Shown here: positions 26,749 to 36,900 of the stretch, piece after piece
Layout: each line of letters starts with the position of its first letter
Numbering within the stretch: position 1 is the stretch's first letter
From: Endozoicomonas sp. ISHI1
GTDB taxonomy: Bacteria; Pseudomonadota; Gammaproteobacteria; Pseudomonadales; Endozoicomonadaceae
Direction: 5' to 3'
DNA length: 51,689 bases
Assembly (NCBI RefSeq): GCF_024606225.1
Contig: NZ_JAGRPU010000041.1
Coordinates: 1-51,689 of the forward strand
Position numbers and translations under genes: made by a program
The notes under the pieces: generated by a model
Databases searched by the model: none
Told to the model about the DNA's origin: nothing
The model's input: only the letters and a program-made list of their open reading frames with translations

Positions 26749-29700
26749 TCAGGGAAGGCTTTCCTTCGGTGCTGCAATTCCTGACTCGAAGAATGCACCC
26801 AGGGTGTAAGAATAAGGAATACTTTCTGCGTGGGAGAAAGACCATTCAGGCACATTGTCCCTGAAGTATTTCTCCCAGCCTCTCTCGTACATTTTCATGG
26901 TGCGATCACGTCGTTCACGGAACTGAAGAAAATTCTCGTTCCTTGTCCAGCCGTGCATCATTTTGTTTGCCTTAACACGATTGGCATACCCTTCATCCGT
27001 TTCATTGAAGCGCTGAGGCGTGGCAATGGCAGTACGCTTCACATAGTCCGCTTCCGTTTCACCTGCACCTCTCCAGCGGTTGATCTTGTCGAGACTGCGG
27101 CCCAGAGGTCCGCCCAGCCATTGAGTGAGCATCTTGTTGTTGTTCATGAAAAAGTCGAAACTGAGACTCGACGCCAGAGCAAATCCGAAGGTTTGAGCGT
27201 AGGTAAACCCGGATACCAGACCGTAGGCGTATGCTCCGGCCGTGGCTACCGGACCCAGCACCAGACCGGCTGTGGCAGAGGCCAGGATTTTCACTTTTTC
27301 TGATGTGATCCTGTGCAGCAGTGGCACCTGAACCCCTTGTCTGGAAGCCATGGATTGCAACATGTCGGGAACCAGGCGGAAAATGCTGCGATACATCCGG
27401 GGATTGGCGTTGTATTGTCTGGCAAACAGCAGAGAGCCGGTTTTCAGCAGAATGACTGAGGAAGCTGCCTTGCCCAATGGCATGACCAGCCCGCCCACTT
27501 CAGAGATTTTTTCAATGCCGGTGTGGTAGGCATATTGCCCGGTTCGGTCAGGATCAACACCATAGCGCCCCAGCCAGTGCCGGAAAGGTGTGGGCATCCT
27601 GTGCGTGTAATCGCCCCGGTTGGTCAGGTCCAGAAGATAGAGGAATGCTATGTTTGAGAGGGACAGTCTGGCAGCCTCCGTGGCGGTCTGGGTCACCAGT
27701 AGAGGTTTGTAGCTGGAGTAGTACCAGGTGACTCCCTGTAACAGGAAGGCTGAAGGTTTGACCCAGTAGTCATTCAGCTGTCGCTCAACCGCTGCGGCAT
27801 GAGTCTGCATTAATGTGTCATGGATAGCCTTGATCAGTTCTGATTCAGATACGCCAGCTGCATTGGCATAAGGTGTCAGGGTATCCTCAATATTGGCCAG
27901 GAATGCTGTCGTCCTGCGGCCATTTTCAAAGGCAATATCGTCAAGCACGTAGTTGGCGATGACCGCAGCTGCGTACTCTTTCATACCGGCAACAGACACT
28001 TTCATGCCCGCCGGGCCAGTGATCACGGGCACAGGCGCAAAGGCACTCTGCATGAATTCTTCAACACCTGTGTCGGACAGCATCTGGACAACCTTCCTGA
28101 ACTCAGGCACCCTGACGCCCTGTTTATAACCAAGGAAGTGCTCAAATTCATCCACTGTCTGATATCCGTCGACACCTCTGACGGCCTTCATGTAGTGCTC
28201 AATCTCAGTCTTGCTGATCAGGCCTTCACGCATCAGGGCGATAATCTTGTGACCACTGGCAAAATGGGTAGTGACGAATTCCGAAAAACTTTTCAGGTCC
28301 TCTGGTTCATGCTCGACGTAATGAGTGGCTGTTTTGCCCATGCCGTAAATGACCTCATCGTATTCCTGAGCCCCATTTTGCAGCTGATTCCTGGCTCTGA
28401 AAACCAGCCTCTGGACTTTAGCCAGAACATTCAGAGGTTGACCTTCCACAGGCTCGGAAGAGGGGAGCGGGAAGATCGTTTTCAGGCGTTTGAAGACTTT
28501 TACAATCCGGTTGGCCTGATCAAACGTCAGACTTTCTCCGACCAGTGTCCGCAGTCGGACCGGTGCAAGTTCATCGTCAAAATCGAAGGTCGTGAAGCAG
28601 GGCATTGCCTTACCGCTTTCTACAGCTAATTCTGCAAGACCCATTGCAGCTTCCAGAGCTTGTTTCTTGAGAGAGTGCTGCTGCATGAAGTCGCGTATAT
28701 CGGTCAGAACTTTGACCTGTCTCGGCGTGAACTGAAAGGGACCACCGTCATTTTCGACGGATTTTTCTGCAGCCTTCCGGAGTTCCTTCATTCTCTCAAT
28801 GTCTGCTTTCCTGGTTTCAATCTCACTTTCCAAGCGAGCCTGTTCCTGAGTCAGTCGCCCGATGTCGCCACCAGTAGCATCATTGCCGCCCAATTGTAGT
28901 TGCCTGTTTCGCAGGGCATTAACCCGATGTTCATAGTTGTCAGCAGGGGCGGGTTTAATACCCACGGCTTTTTCAGTGGCTCCAATAAGCGCTTGATAAT
29001 CTGCCAGATCTTGTTTTGCATTGGATACAGCTTCTCTTTTATGCCTCAGGGCTAAAAACAGCTCAGTTATTTGTCCTGGTAAGGGTTCAGCCAAATCATC
29101 GATGGTACTAAAAATATTCTCATGTATTTTACAAATCAGAGCCGCTTCTGCGAGATCCTCATCAGCCATTGCACAGGTTAAATCTATACTTTTCATGTCG
29201 TGCTCATGCAGAAATTCCGTGACCTGAGCGTACTTTTTTCTGGTTAAAGGCAGCTCACCCAGTGCTTCATCGAATTCGTCCTGTCCCTGACGATCTTTAA
29301 AGGCTGCATTGGAAATAAAATAATCAGCTTCTTCCTCTGTACCGAGGTCATCCCCCTGGATGTTAAGACCTGCTCTGGCTCTCAGTTTTTCATGGCCTTT
29401 GCCACGAAGAGTATTCAACTGGTGATGAACACTTGCCAGCTCACTTTCAGCTTCTGCTACTACTCGTCTGGCCCTGGCTACCTCACGATCAAGTACGTAT
29501 CGGGGTTTTGGCCCCAGCCGGGCCACTTGCCTGTCAAGCTCATTCTCAATGACTGCGATGCGCTCGTTAATGTCAGGCTGACCCGCATTAAAAACTTCTT
29601 CATCCAGCGCCTGGAGTTTTTTTTCAATCAGACTGTTCTGGTCGTCGATAGTGGCATCGTCTTTATAGTCCCCAATGTTGAGTTGATGAGCCATTTCATT

Positions 29701-32700
29701 GTTCCAGGCTCTTCTGGCAACTTCTTCATCACAGTCTTTGCTCACTTCGTCCAGTAACTCACTGATTTTGACTCTTAGGGCATACTTCCGGTCAGGCAGG
29801 GTGGCATCCTTCTCAAACGCTACCTGCAGCTTACTGGCCAGCTCAGCAGTGAACGCCATGCTTCTTTCTCTGGCTGCAACGTTTTCATGAGGATATATCC
29901 TGAGCTTGTCTTCTATAGCTGCAAGATAACCTGTCTGTTTTTCACTGGCTTGCTCATCGACCTCTTCGACTTTATAGGTGAGGCGCCTGCGAAGTATACT
30001 GAGCCATTCCGGGCTCCCTTTTTTCGGATAAGAAAGGGTAATATCTGTAAGAGGGCTCTCGGGTTTGAGACTCTTCATGTACTCAAGTCTGCGGTTTTCT
30101 TGTGTGACAATATTATATATCTTGTCCAGCATGTACTCCGGGACATCATCAGCATCAAGCCTTGTACGAACCCTGGCAAGTCTTGCTGCTTTGTTATCAC
30201 CTCTATTGATTTTAATGTTGAACACCTGTTCTGTGGCTGACAGTATTTCCAGGGCCTCTTCCTCTGCCCGCTCACTGGCTTTTGTGATGAATGCCTGCAT
30301 GCTGTCAGAAATATCCTCGCGACGGAGATACACACCATCGTTTTCATCAACGTCACTCATCTCAAGGGCTTTTTCTACGGCACTCAGTGTCTCAAGAACT
30401 TCAGGCATGGCTTTGGGGTGGCCTGGTGTTTGGATGTCATGCAGTTGTTTTTCCAGCTCTTTAAGTTTGAAGAGCTTGGCATGTACTGTTGACTCCAGGG
30501 TGTCGCGGTCTTCCAGTGTGGTGTCTTCACTCAGCTTGATATCAAGAATCGCCGCCACAGCATTTTTCCTGAGCCTGGTGTAAGAATGCTCCATATCGCG
30601 TTGTTTGCGCATTTTATAAAGTTTTTGACGCAGACGTTGCCCCTGGGCATTTATTTTCTTAAGTTTTTTAATCAGGCGTTCTTGTTGGGCGTCAATATCT
30701 GCATTGCTATCAAAGTTCTGAATGTTTAAATGCGCGGCAATGGTTGCATAGCGGGCTTTGATATCAGGTTCATTTTTAGCATCTGTTCTGGTGCTCTGTT
30801 GCTGAAGATATTGCTGATCGATCTGCACTTCCCGCAACTTAAGGTGCTGCTGAATGTTCTGGCAACGGACTTCCGGGTTCTTTTCATTATCCGGAACCAG
30901 ACCAGACTGACCTTCAGTGTTAGCCAGAATATTCTGCATTAACCGATCGGTTAGTTCTGCCTTTTGTTGCAGGTGGTGTTGAATGTTTCGACAGCAGGTA
31001 TCCAGTTTGTTTTCATTGACAGGAGTAATACCCTGCTTGCTGACAGTGGCCGCCAGTTTTTCTTTTAAAGCTTCTTCCCCGGGTTGTCCTGATCTGGTAA
31101 TCGATGTTGCGGTAACTGGTGTTGCGGTAACTGGTGTTGCGGTAACTGGCGTTGCGGAAATCGATGTTGCTGCTATCGCTTCACGAACTTCTTTTTTCAG
31201 AATGGGAGTACGATCGACTTCTTTCTGAAGGTTCTGTATCCAGTGACTCCGTTCTGCCAGTTCTTTTTCGATCTGAGCGTCCTGTGTCCTAATGTGTTGC
31301 TGAATGGTCCGGCAACGCATCCCCGGGTCTTTTTCGTCAACCGGGACCAGACCAAGCTGACCTTCAATGTACGCCAGATTATTCTGGATTATTCGATCGC
31401 TCGCGTCTTCCGTGATTATACCGAACCGATAATCAATTAAAGCCATATTATTCTGGATTAACCGATCGGTTAGTTCTTCCTTTTGTTGCAGGTGCCGTTT
31501 AATGGGCTGAAGGATATCCGGGTCGCCTTCATTGATCGACGTAATATCGCGCTTGCCGCCAATGGCCGCTGGTTTTGCTTTTACAGCTTCTTCAACTGGC
31601 TGTCCGGTTGCGGCAACCAGTTGTTTGATTTCATGTCTAATGAGACTGGCTTGTTCTTCGGGTGGCTGGGTATCATCCCAGTCATCAATACCAAGCTCTG
31701 CTGCTATTTGAGTGTTGCGAACTTTTGTAGCATCTGCTCTGGCATCACGAAATTGTTGTTCCAGCTCTGAAATTCGTTTGACTGCCTGCTCTTGTAGATG
31801 CTGAGCTGGCGGATAAACGACCTCAGGCGCATGCGGCTTAAAGAGCTGCAGAATGGCTTTGTGTCGGGCTTCCAGGTCATTTTCGTTGTTCGGAATCAGA
31901 CCGAGTTGATTTTCAATGCTGGCCAGTCGGATCTCCTCTGCGATGGGGTCTGCCTTTTGTTGCAGAGGCTTTCCTTTTGCAATAATTGTTGCGACCGTCA
32001 TCTGGTGAATTTGATGAATTTTTTTTTCGATATGTCTGAGTTGTTCTCCGAGTGGCTGGGTATCATCCCAGTCAACAATACCAAGGTTTGCTGCCCGTTG
32101 AGTGTTGTAAGCTTTTCTGGACTCTTCTCTGGCGTCACTCATTGGTTGCAACTTTGGAATTCTTTTTACTTCCTGCTTTAGCTTCTCCAGCTGGTTTTGC
32201 ATTCTTACAATTACTATTCGAGTGTTTGCAAGTTGATTCTCATATTCTTGACAGAACAAAAGTGCTATCGGATTTTCCTTTTCACTGCAATTAGCTTCCT
32301 CCGAAGTGAGTTTTAACAGGTTTCTGAGCTGGATGAGTTCTCTTTCATTTGCCTCCTGCGCTATCAGTTGAGTTTCTACTTCAATCAGCTTTCTGGAGGT
32401 CTCTCTCATAACGTTGGAAATAAACGCTTCGTCATGCTCAGACGTTTTGGCCTTCGTTTGGCTAGTATCACTCATCGAGAGTATCACTGGCTGAATGTTC
32501 TTAATAAAGATCGGGTTAGCCAGAAGATTTCTAAGTACGGGTTTGAAGCTGAAGTGTTTTTCGAGTTGATTATGAAACAAGGTTGGTGTGAAGAACGACG
32601 AAGCGACCCTGATGTGCCCTATTGTGAAATCAAATTCATCTGCTTGATCTGAACTGGCAATGGTCAGTGCCTGCTGGATAGATTCATAGTCTGCAAGCGC

Positions 32701-33864
32701 ACTCAGTTCTAATGTGCCAAGACCAGCACCGCGGCAACAATCCAACCGTTCAGCAAACCCCTCCAGTAGCGCCATCTGCCTGCTTCGAATGACATACTGG
32801 TAGCTTTTGACCTTGTCTTTTTTTACCTGTGCTACGGCGGGAGTGGGGTTATTAGGGTTATTTTCTTCCTGGAAGCTGTTGAGGCGTTCCACAAAAGCGA
32901 TGTCGGTCGGGTTCTGTTTCTGACCGCGGAAAACAATAATTTCCCCCCGGGCCTCAGTTACTTCCAGTTTTGGATAACCAACAGGCATTGGATAAGCCTG
33001 TCTTTCATCTCTAACGTGTACAACATAGCCGACGGGCTGATGGTATGACAAGAGATCATTCAGAGCTTGCTGTTGTAAATCTTCCCCCAGAACATGAACC
33101 TGGGTGTAAGCAGAGGTGGCTGCTGCAAGTAAAACTTCATCGTTGACAAAGAGCGATTGACCCAGACGCCTCAATTCAGGAGGCTGATCACCGGAAGCGA
33201 TAAGACGCATGAAAGTGCGCCCTCTTACTTCAACTTCGTCTACTTCAATGGTGGCAAGGACAACGTAGTTATCAGCTTCGCCCAGGTTTCCTGCTCTTTC
33301 ATGCGCACCTTTCAGCACTCCGGCCAGATGTTCGGGATTGGCGATTTTTGTTAGCGGTTCTAAGGGTTGTACATCACCTGACTGAGCTCGAACAGCCGCA
33401 ATTGAATTCTGATGGATCATTCCGTCTCTGACTTCAATGACCAGCACCTTTTCTGCAAGGTTCTGGGTGAACTTGAATACCCCCTCATTACCGACCTTCA
33501 GGACTTTGGTGTACTTCCTGGCAACGTCATCCTTGCTTGTTTCAAACTGATCAACCATGGAAACGCCGCCCCCGATGCCAGAAAGAACGTCTGTGAAGCC
33601 TTCAGAAGGAACGTCGTAACCCGCATTGACTTCAGTCTGATCAGGGTAGGTAGTTGTAATGGATTTGGGTATTGGCTGCTGGTTATCACCCAAAGTTGGC
33701 TGAACCACAACCTCACTCAGGATATACACCGCCTGTCCATTGCTCTGAATATCGACAGACTTTGTCAGCAGCCTGCGATCGGCCAGTACCTGTGTGACAG
33801 TGATGGAAGAGCTGATGGCTACGGCCACTGCAAGACTTAATGCATTGGGGCGGGCACATGTCAT
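26749..33864 (-). CDS. Copy 5: giant exported coiled-coil paralog, 2371 aa, unknown function
   Basis: The signal peptide (1-28) ends TQVLA. This copy has the largest V1 (about 500-1138): two WDD units (LGIVDWDDTQPLGEQ near 594, LGIDDWDDTQPPEEQ near 724), five LGL/ITP-NEND-IQQ units, one LNIQNFDSNADIDAQQERL unit, and a run of ATPVT repeats at about 900-920. C2 ends near 1453. V2 is about 253 residues instead of about 320. The missing piece corresponds to one unit (the LGL...DEQTPEER type), with the chain passing from LNTLRGKGHEKL straight to ARAGLNIQGDD. The C-terminal domain begins near 1706 and its hydrophobic stretch is at about 2192-2241. The tail is short (AAPKESLP). Two sense-strand poly-A runs (29617-29624 and 32019-32027) could allow slippage. 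The start ATG has a GAGG site and an upstream in-frame TGA. No function was recognised. Confidence 0.95.
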   Translation of the reverse strand: MTCARPNALSLAVAVAISSSITVTQVLADRRLLTKSVDIQSNGQAVYILSEVVVQPTLGDNQQPIPKSITTTYPDQTEVNAGYDVPSEGFTDVLSGIGGGVSMVDQFETSKDDVARKYTKVLKVGNEGVFKFTQNLAEKVLVIEVRDGMIHQNSIAAVRAQSGDVQPLEPLTKIANPEHLAGVLKGAHERAGNLGEADNYVVLATIEVDEVEVRGRTFMRLIASGDQPPELRRLGQSLFVNDEVLLAAATSAYTQVHVLGEDLQQQALNDLLSYHQPVGYVVHVRDERQAYPMPVGYPKLEVTEARGEIIVFRGQKQNPTDIAFVERLNSFQEENNPNNPTPAVAQVKKDKVKSYQYVIRSRQMALLEGFAERLDCCRGAGLGTLELSALADYESIQQALTIASSDQADEFDFTIGHIRVASSFFTPTLFHNQLEKHFSFKPVLRNLLANPIFIKNIQPVILSMSDTSQTKAKTSEHDEAFISNVMRETSRKLIEVETQLIAQEANERELIQLRNLLKLTSEEANCSEKENPIALLFCQEYENQLANTRIVIVRMQNQLEKLKQEVKRIPKLQPMSDAREESRKAYNTQRAANLGIVDWDDTQPLGEQLRHIEKKIHQIHQMTVATIIAKGKPLQQKADPIAEEIRLASIENQLGLIPNNENDLEARHKAILQLFKPHAPEVVYPPAQHLQEQAVKRISELEQQFRDARADATKVRNTQIAAELGIDDWDDTQPPEEQASLIRHEIKQLVAATGQPVEEAVKAKPAAIGGKRDITSINEGDPDILQPIKRHLQQKEELTDRLIQNNMALIDYRFGIITEDASDRIIQNNLAYIEGQLGLVPVDEKDPGMRCRTIQQHIRTQDAQIEKELAERSHWIQNLQKEVDRTPILKKEVREAIAATSISATPVTATPVTATPVTATSITRSGQPGEEALKEKLAATVSKQGITPVNENKLDTCCRNIQHHLQQKAELTDRLMQNILANTEGQSGLVPDNEKNPEVRCQNIQQHLKLREVQIDQQYLQQQSTRTDAKNEPDIKARYATIAAHLNIQNFDSNADIDAQQERLIKKLKKINAQGQRLRQKLYKMRKQRDMEHSYTRLRKNAVAAILDIKLSEDTTLEDRDTLESTVHAKLFKLKELEKQLHDIQTPGHPKAMPEVLETLSAVEKALEMSDVDENDGVYLRREDISDSMQAFITKASERAEEEALEILSATEQVFNIKINRGDNKAARLARVRTRLDADDVPEYMLDKIYNIVTQENRRLEYMKSLKPESPLTDITLSYPKKGSPEWLSILRRRLTYKVEEVDEQASEKQTGYLAAIEDKLRIYPHENVAARERSMAFTAELASKLQVAFEKDATLPDRKYALRVKISELLDEVSKDCDEEVARRAWNNEMAHQLNIGDYKDDATIDDQNSLIEKKLQALDEEVFNAGQPDINERIAVIENELDRQVARLGPKPRYVLDREVARARRVVAEAESELASVHHQLNTLRGKGHEKLRARAGLNIQGDDLGTEEEADYFISNAAFKDRQGQDEFDEALGELPLTRKKYAQVTEFLHEHDMKSIDLTCAMADEDLAEAALICKIHENIFSTIDDLAEPLPGQITELFLALRHKREAVSNAKQDLADYQALIGATEKAVGIKPAPADNYEHRVNALRNRQLQLGGNDATGGDIGRLTQEQARLESEIETRKADIERMKELRKAAEKSVENDGGPFQFTPRQVKVLTDIRDFMQQHSLKKQALEAAMGLAELAVESGKAMPCFTTFDFDDELAPVRLRTLVGESLTFDQANRIVKVFKRLKTIFPLPSSEPVEGQPLNVLAKVQRLVFRARNQLQNGAQEYDEVIYGMGKTATHYVEHEPEDLKSFSEFVTTHFASGHKIIALMREGLISKTEIEHYMKAVRGVDGYQTVDEFEHFLGYKQGVRVPEFRKVVQMLSDTGVEEFMQSAFAPVPVITGPAGMKVSVAGMKEYAAAVIANYVLDDIAFENGRRTTAFLANIEDTLTPYANAAGVSESELIKAIHDTLMQTHAAAVERQLNDYWVKPSAFLLQGVTWYYSSYKPLLVTQTATEAARLSLSNIAFLYLLDLTNRGDYTHRMPTPFRHWLGRYGVDPDRTGQYAYHTGIEKISEVGGLVMPLGKAASSVILLKTGSLLFARQYNANPRMYRSIFRLVPDMLQSMASRQGVQVPLLHRITSEKVKILASATAGLVLGPVATAGAYAYGLVSGFTYAQTFGFALASSLSFDFFMNNNKMLTQWLGGPLGRSLDKINRWRGAGETEADYVKRTAIATPQRFNETDEGYANRVKANKMMHGWTRNENFLQFRERRDRTMKMYERGWEKYFRDNVPEWSFSHAESIPYSYTLGAFFESGIAAPKESLP
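30700..32090 (-). repeat. Repeat-unit expansion (V1) in copy 5
   Basis: This coding stretch holds the richest set of V1 units in the window: two WDD units, five NEND/IQQ units and one NFD unit. Two of the NEND/IQQ units are followed by near-identical text (LTDRLIQNNMA and LTDRLMQNILA), which points to a relatively recent internal duplication. Bounds are approximate. Confidence 0.65.
31106..31165. repeat. 15-bp in-frame minisatellite in copy 5
   Basis: Three near-identical 15-bp units (gttgcggtaactggt) at 31106-31120, 31121-31135 and 31136-31150, plus a diverged fourth to 31165, encode ATPVTATPVTATPVT. Proline and threonine richness suggests a flexible linker inside the coiled-coil zone. It is private to copy 5. 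Confidence 0.9.
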
Positions 33865-33952
33865 TCTATTACCTCAGAGCTGAGTACTTTTGTCACTGTG
33901 AAAAGTGAGGTCCACACCAGGCGAGGGAGCAACGGTTAATCACCCATGGCTG
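33865..33952 (-). promoter_or_regulatory. Leader and ribosome binding site of copy 5
   Basis: This 88-bp gap is nearly the twin of the copy 1/2 gap. The closed mini-frame at 33874-33915 starts GTG, encodes VDLTFHSDKSTQL and ends in TGA overlapping GAGG. A TTGACA hexamer is present without a correctly spaced -10. Confidence 0.55.
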
Positions 33953-36900
33953 TCAATTGCTCATGGCTGTCCTGTCACCACTTTGTTGCCATTCGTAGAA
34001 GGTACCCAGAGTGTAAGAGTAAGGAATACTTTTTGCGTGGGAGAATGACCATTTAGGCACATTGTCCCTAAAGTATTTCTCCCAGCCATGCTCATACATC
34101 TTCATGGTGCGATCACGACGTTCGCGGAACTGAAGATAATTCTCGTTCCGTGTCCAGCCATTTATAATGTTGTTTGTTTTAATACGGCTGGCATACTCTT
34201 CGTCCGTTTCATTGAAGTGTTGAGGCGTAGCAATGGCAGTACGTTTCACATAGTCAGATTCTGTTTCACCTCCGCCTCTCCAACGATTAATCCTGTCAAG
34301 ACTGCGGCCCAGAGGTCCTCCCAGCCACTGAGTGAGCATCTTGTTGTCGTTCATGAAGAAGTCGAAAGTGAGACTCGACGCCAGAGCGAATCCGAAGGTT
34401 TGAGCGTAGGTAAATCCGGATAAAAGACCGTGGGCATATGCTCCGACCGTGGCTACCGGTCCCAGCACGAGGCCGGCTGTGGCAGAGGCCAGTATTTTCA
34501 CTTTTTCTGGTGTGATCCTGTGCAGCAGTGGTACCTGAACGCCATGTCCGGTAGCCATGGATTTCAACATTTCGGGAACCAGACGGGAAATACTGCGATA
34601 CATATGCGGGTTGGCGTTGTACTGTCTGGCAAACAGCATAGAGCCGGTTCTCAGCAGAATGACTGAGGACGCGGCCTTGCCCAGTGGCATTGCCAGCCCG
34701 CCCACTTCAGTGACTTTTTCAATGCCACTGTGGTAGGCATATTGCCCGGTTCGGTCAAGATCAAAACCATAGCGTTCCAGCCAGTGCTGGAAAGGTGTGA
34801 GCATTCTGTGGGTGTAATCACCCCGGCTCGTCAGATCCAGAAGATAGAGGAACGCCGTGTTTGAGAGGGACAGGTTGGCAGCCTCCATGGCGGTTTGGGT
34901 CACCAGTAGAGGTTTGTAGCTGGAGTAGTACCAGGTGACAGCTTGTACCAGAAAGGCTGAAGGCTTGATCCAGTAATCATTCAGCTGCCGCTCAATCGCT
35001 GCGGCGTGAGCCCGCATCAACGTGTCATGGATAACCTTGATCAGGTCTGATTCTGAGATGCCGGCAGTATTGGCATAAGGTGTCAGCGTGTCCTGAATAT
35101 TGGTCAGGAATGCTGCTGTCTTGCGGCCATTTTCAAAGGCGATATCGTCAAGAACGTAGTTGGCGATGACGGCAGCTGCATACTCTTTCATGCCGACGAC
35201 AGACTCTTTCATACCTGCTGGGCCAGTCGCGGTCACAGTCACAGGAGTAAAGGCATTCTCCATGAATTCTTCAGCACCCTTATCGGACAGCATATCGACA
35301 ACGGCACTGAAGTGAATCACATTGACGCCGTATCTGTAGCCAAGAAAGTGTTCAAATTCATCCACTGTCTGATATCCGGCGACGCCTCTGATAGCCTTAA
35401 TATAGTTCTGAAGTTCAACCTTGCTGATCAGACCTTCACGTAGCAGAGCGATGATCTTGTTACCACTGGCATAACGGGCAGCTAAGTATTCGGAGAAGCT
35501 GTTCAGGTTCCCCGGCTCATAATCGACGTAGTGAATGGCTGTTTTGCCCATGCCGAGAATTTCGTCGTCGTATTGTTTAGCTCCGCTTTGCAACTCATCC
35601 CTGGCCCTGTACATCAGCTGCTGGATGTTTCTCAGCACATTCGAAGGCTGATTTTCTACAGATTCGAAAGCGGGGGCCGGGAAGGTCGTCTTCAGACTCT
35701 TGAAGACTGTCACAATCCGATTGGCCTGATCAAACGTCAGAGTGTCTCCGACCAATGCCCGCAGGTGGACCGGTGCAAATTCTTCGTCAAAATCGAAAGT
35801 CGTAAAGTCGGGTATGTCCTCACCACTTTCTACGGCTAATTCTGCCAGACCTATTGCGGCTTCCAGGGCTTGTTTCTTGAGAGAGTGCTGCTGCGTGAAT
35901 GTGTGGATGGCGTCCAGAACTTTTGCCTGCCTCGGCGTGCACTGAAAGGGACCGTCATCATTTTTGACGGCTTCCTCGGCAGCTATAAGGACATCCTTCA
36001 TTCTCTCAATGTCTGCTTTCCTGACTTCAATCTCACCTTCCAGACGGCACTCTTCCTGAATCAGTTGCTGGATCTTGCTAGCATCATGACCGCCCGGTTG
36101 TGCCTGTTTGTTTCTCAGGGCATCAACCTGTTGTGTACTGGTGTCGGCAGGTTCTGGTTTAAGACCCACGGCTTTTTCAGTGGTGTCAGGAACGGCTTCC
36201 AGATTCTCCTGTGCAACAGCCTCTTCAAGCAGGGCGTGGGCCTGTTGCGTACTTTTCCCGTCGTACTCACGCAGGAATTTTGTGACATGATTGTACTTTT
36301 TCCTGGTCAAAGCCAGTTCACCCTCAGCGCCATCATCCGGGACAGCCATGAGGTCGGCAAGACTCTGCCAGATTGCCAATTGTATGCGACGAATATCATT
36401 CAGTTTTTTATTAGCCGTCTTCTGCTCACTTTCAGCTTCTTGTAGTGCCCGTCTGGCTTCAGCCAGCTCACGATCAAGAGCGAATCGGGGTTTTGGTCCC
36501 AGGGGAGCCATTTGCCTGTCAAGCTCATCCTCAATGGCTTTGACACGTCCATTAACATCGAGCTGGCCCGCTTCATAAATTTCAGTACCGAAGCGCAAGA
36601 GTTTATGTCTAATTAGACGAATCTGGTCGTCAATAGCGGCATGATCCTCATAGCCCTCAATGTTGAGTTGATGGGCTATTTCATTGTTTCTGTCTCTTTT
36701 GACACTTTCATCTTCGTAGGTTCCAAGTACCTCGTACAATAATGCCCAGGCTCTCGATACCAGAATACGCTTCTGCTCATTCAGGCTAACATCCTTTTCA
36801 AACTCTACCTGCATATCATTGGCTAGTTTAGTAGTAAAAGCCTTGCTTTTTTCTATAGCGGCAACGCTTCTACGAGGGTTGATTTCCAGCGCCCGTTCTA

